Below are positions 31,437-32,635 of a DNA stretch of 32,635 nucleotides, piece after piece. The translations under genes and the position numbers were made by a program. Location of the stretch: contig CAJAVE010000236.1 of the NCBI GenBank assembly GCA_903945325.1, positions 1-32,635 of the forward strand, given 5' to 3'. Under the pieces are notes generated by a model. That model worked only from the letters and a program-made list of their open reading frames with translations, made no database searches and had not been told where the DNA came from. Each line of letters starts with the position of its first letter. The first letter of the stretch is position 1. This DNA comes from an uncultured beta proteobacterium. GTDB lineage: Bacteria; Pseudomonadota; Gammaproteobacteria; Burkholderiales; Burkholderiaceae_C.

Positions 31437-31451
31437 GAAGCGCAGCGCTTC
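31437..31451. repeat. Perfect palindrome just upstream of motA
   Basis: GAAGCGC and GCGCTTC flank a single A, 18-32 bp before the motA ATG. There is no T-run, so it is more likely a regulator site or mRNA leader hairpin than a terminator. Confidence 0.5.
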
Positions 31452-31491
31452 AAAGGTTGAACATATTGGCTTTTGACGGCCTGTAGACATC

Positions 31492-31518
31492 ATATCGACG
31501 ATGACCGAAAGCGCTTGA
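31492..31518 (-). promoter_or_regulatory. Weak sigma-28-like promoter for motAB-cheY
   Basis: On the minus strand TCAAGCGC (31511-31518), 11 bp, then GTCGATAT (31492-31499). The -10 box matches the sigma-28 consensus GCCGATAA at six of eight and the -35 box at four of eight, with correct spacing. It lies 73 bp before the motA ATG. motAB genes are usually FliA targets. Confidence 0.35.
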
Positions 31519-31630
31519 GAAAATTGCTCATCTGATCTGCATTCGTCTTTCGAGCGCCCTGATTAGAGAGTTCACAAGTATTGATGTTTCGGCATTTTTT
31601 ATGGAAAAGTGTTACTAGAGCTCTACAGTA

Positions 31631-31659
31631 TTGCGCAAGCAGTTATCAAAGTAATAGCA
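31631..31659. repeat. Short interspersed repeat, copy 2, next to flhC stop
   Basis: This 29-bp stretch matches 2946-2974 at 25 of 29 positions and ends two bases from the flhC stop codon. This copy is intergenic, the usual place for such elements. Confidence 0.6.
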
Positions 31660-31660
31660 A

Positions 31661-32197
31661 TCAGTGCAGCAGTATTCCACCGATAGCCGCTCCCTTTCCT
31701 GCCCGGGCGGGTGGAGTACAAAGGCCGCATTCAAAGTGGCGGCTGTTTTCGTAGGCTTCACTGACAAAGTGCCCCCCGCATTTTGAGCACTTGGTCATGG
31801 ACAGCATGTTGTTGTCAATAAACTTCACAAGGCGCCATGCCCGTGTGATCGACAGCAGCGGCTCAACCCCACAGGCAGAGATTTGCTCAGAATAAAGACG
31901 GTAGGCCTTCATAACAGCGTCGATATCGTCCAGAGCGCTGACTTTGGTCAGGTATTCATATGTGTTTTGGAAGAGCGAGGCATGTATATTGGGCTGCCAA
32001 GTCAGGAACCACTCGGTGGAGAAGGGTAGTTGCCCCTTGCTGGGTGAGCGGCCCGCGACCTCTTTGTACAAGCGAAGTAGCCGTTCATAGGATAAATCTG
32101 TTTCACTTTCTAGCACCTGGAGGCGGGCCCCTAGTTGAATGAGAGCGACAGCACGCTCGACTTGCTTGGAATCATTTAGGACGCTTTTGGTGGCCAT
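31661..32197 (-). CDS. flhC: Flagellar master regulator subunit
   Basis: This 178-residue protein is slightly shorter than enteric FlhC (about 190) but has its features: ALIQLGARLQVLESETDLSYERLLRLYKEVAG near the N-terminus (in parts), SRAWRL-like ITRAWRLVKF, and the C-terminal zinc site with four cysteines, CSKC and CGLC around EAYENSRHFE. FlhC with FlhD forms the FlhD4C2 activator of class 2 flagellar genes. GGAG lies seven bases before the ATG, and flhD ends 29 bp upstream. Confidence 0.97.
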   Translation of the reverse strand: MATKSVLNDSKQVERAVALIQLGARLQVLESETDLSYERLLRLYKEVAGRSPSKGQLPFSTEWFLTWQPNIHASLFQNTYEYLTKVSALDDIDAVMKAYRLYSEQISACGVEPLLSITRAWRLVKFIDNNMLSMTKCSKCGGHFVSEAYENSRHFECGLCTPPARAGKGAAIGGILLH

Positions 32198-32226
32198 GGT
32201 CGTTCTCCGAAGAATTGGTGCTCTAG

Positions 32227-32553
32227 CTACATTGCTTCGGCGTAACGCCCGGCCATCAAAATGCTGGCATGCAGTTTTGTGGTCGCATCGTTGTCGACTT
32301 TGTTGACGGAGTGATTGGTCAACAAACTCCAGACCATATCGTCATCAACACGGAAGCGACAGAGCAACATGTTTCCTGATGCAATTTTCATCACTTGCGC
32401 TGGAGAAAGTGCACTTATGAGGTCGGCCGACTCCTCCGACATGCCAAGGCGAAACAGCGCTTCGGCTTTGTCCTGGCGAATGAGGTTTTGTGCCAACATC
32501 AGATAGGTCATGTTCGCTTCTCGAATCTCTGTCAGCATTTGCTCGTTGGTCAT
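32227..32553 (-). CDS. flhD: Flagellar master regulator subunit
   Basis: This 108-residue all-helical protein matches FlhD: REANMTYLMLAQNLIRQDKAEALFRLGMSEESADL in parts, then LSPAQVMKIASGNMLLCRFR. The cysteine in LLCRF corresponds to the one that links the FlhD dimer in enteric bacteria. With FlhC it sits at the top of the flagellar cascade. AGGAG six bases before the ATG supports the start. Its promoter lies mostly beyond the window; the 82 bp shown contain a small hairpin (GATTC/GAATC at 32577-32590) but no promoter I can call. Confidence 0.96.
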   Translation of the reverse strand: MTNEQMLTEIREANMTYLMLAQNLIRQDKAEALFRLGMSEESADLISALSPAQVMKIASGNMLLCRFRVDDDMVWSLLTNHSVNKVDNDATTKLHASILMAGRYAEAM

Positions 32554-32635
32554 CTTTGGCTCCTAGTGTGAGCGGCGATTCGTTTGAATCACCATGGAGT
32601 CAATTCTGGGCTGAAGTGCCAGAAACTTAAATCAG

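Noticed and set aside
32577-32590. GATTC/GAATC hairpin upstream of flhD as a regulatory RNA element
   Set aside because: Five base pairs with a four-base loop occur easily by chance, and most of the flhD leader is outside the window.

Overview
The window looks like chromosomal DNA of a flagellated betaproteobacterium, most likely a member of the Comamonadaceae close to Rhodoferax. The reasons are an FlhDC master regulator combined with an flhB-flhA-flhF-flhG-like-fliA block, the flgAMN/flgBCDEFGHIJKL arrangement, betaproteobacterial-looking proteins, and two copies of a short interspersed repeat that I associate with comamonad genomes. The assignment rests on recognition only, because no search could be run. 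By eye, the first 6 kb are clearly richer in G+C than the 27-32 kb part.

Region 1 (1-2700) is a tight minus-strand operon: a LysE-type exporter, an EamA-type transporter, an antibiotic-biosynthesis-monooxygenase-like protein and a class I/II aminotransferase that runs off the left edge. Divergent from it is a MocR/PdxR-type regulator (2699-4132). The 90-bp gap between them carries CAGTAC direct repeats and an inverted repeat, a likely operator for control of amino-acid or amine export and turnover.

Region 2 (4133-6025) is a two-gene cassette of a YCII/DGPF protein and an ECF42-type sigma factor with a long C-terminal extension. A TGTCGA promoter-like motif precedes it. The cassette is followed immediately by an 84% identical second copy of the 3' end of the MocR gene, a scar showing how the locus was rearranged.

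Region 3 (6022-8346) is an exported caspase-family (peptidase C14) protein whose C-terminal half is a 603-bp tandem duplication.

Region 4 (8492-32553) is a flagellar supercluster. flgBCDEFGHIJKL (minus) encodes rod, hook, rings and hook-filament junction. flgA, flgM and flgN (plus) are divergent, and a near-consensus sigma-28 promoter precedes flgM. Convergent to them is fliA, at the end of the flhB-flhA-flhF-flhG-like-fliA operon. The FlhG-like protein has lost its Walker A motif but appears to keep the N-terminal FlhF-activating motif. A glycosyltransferase and a methyltransferase sit between flhB and cheY, a plausible flagellar modification pair. motA, motB and cheY follow, and the master regulator genes flhD and flhC lie at the right end.

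Together the window shows most of a flagellar hierarchy: FlhDC at the top; the export gate (FlhA, FlhB), placement GTPase (FlhF), hook-basal-body genes and FliA in the middle; and FlgM/FliA control of late genes. No RNA genes, CRISPR arrays, complete insertion sequences or gene-free stretches over 300 bp were seen.
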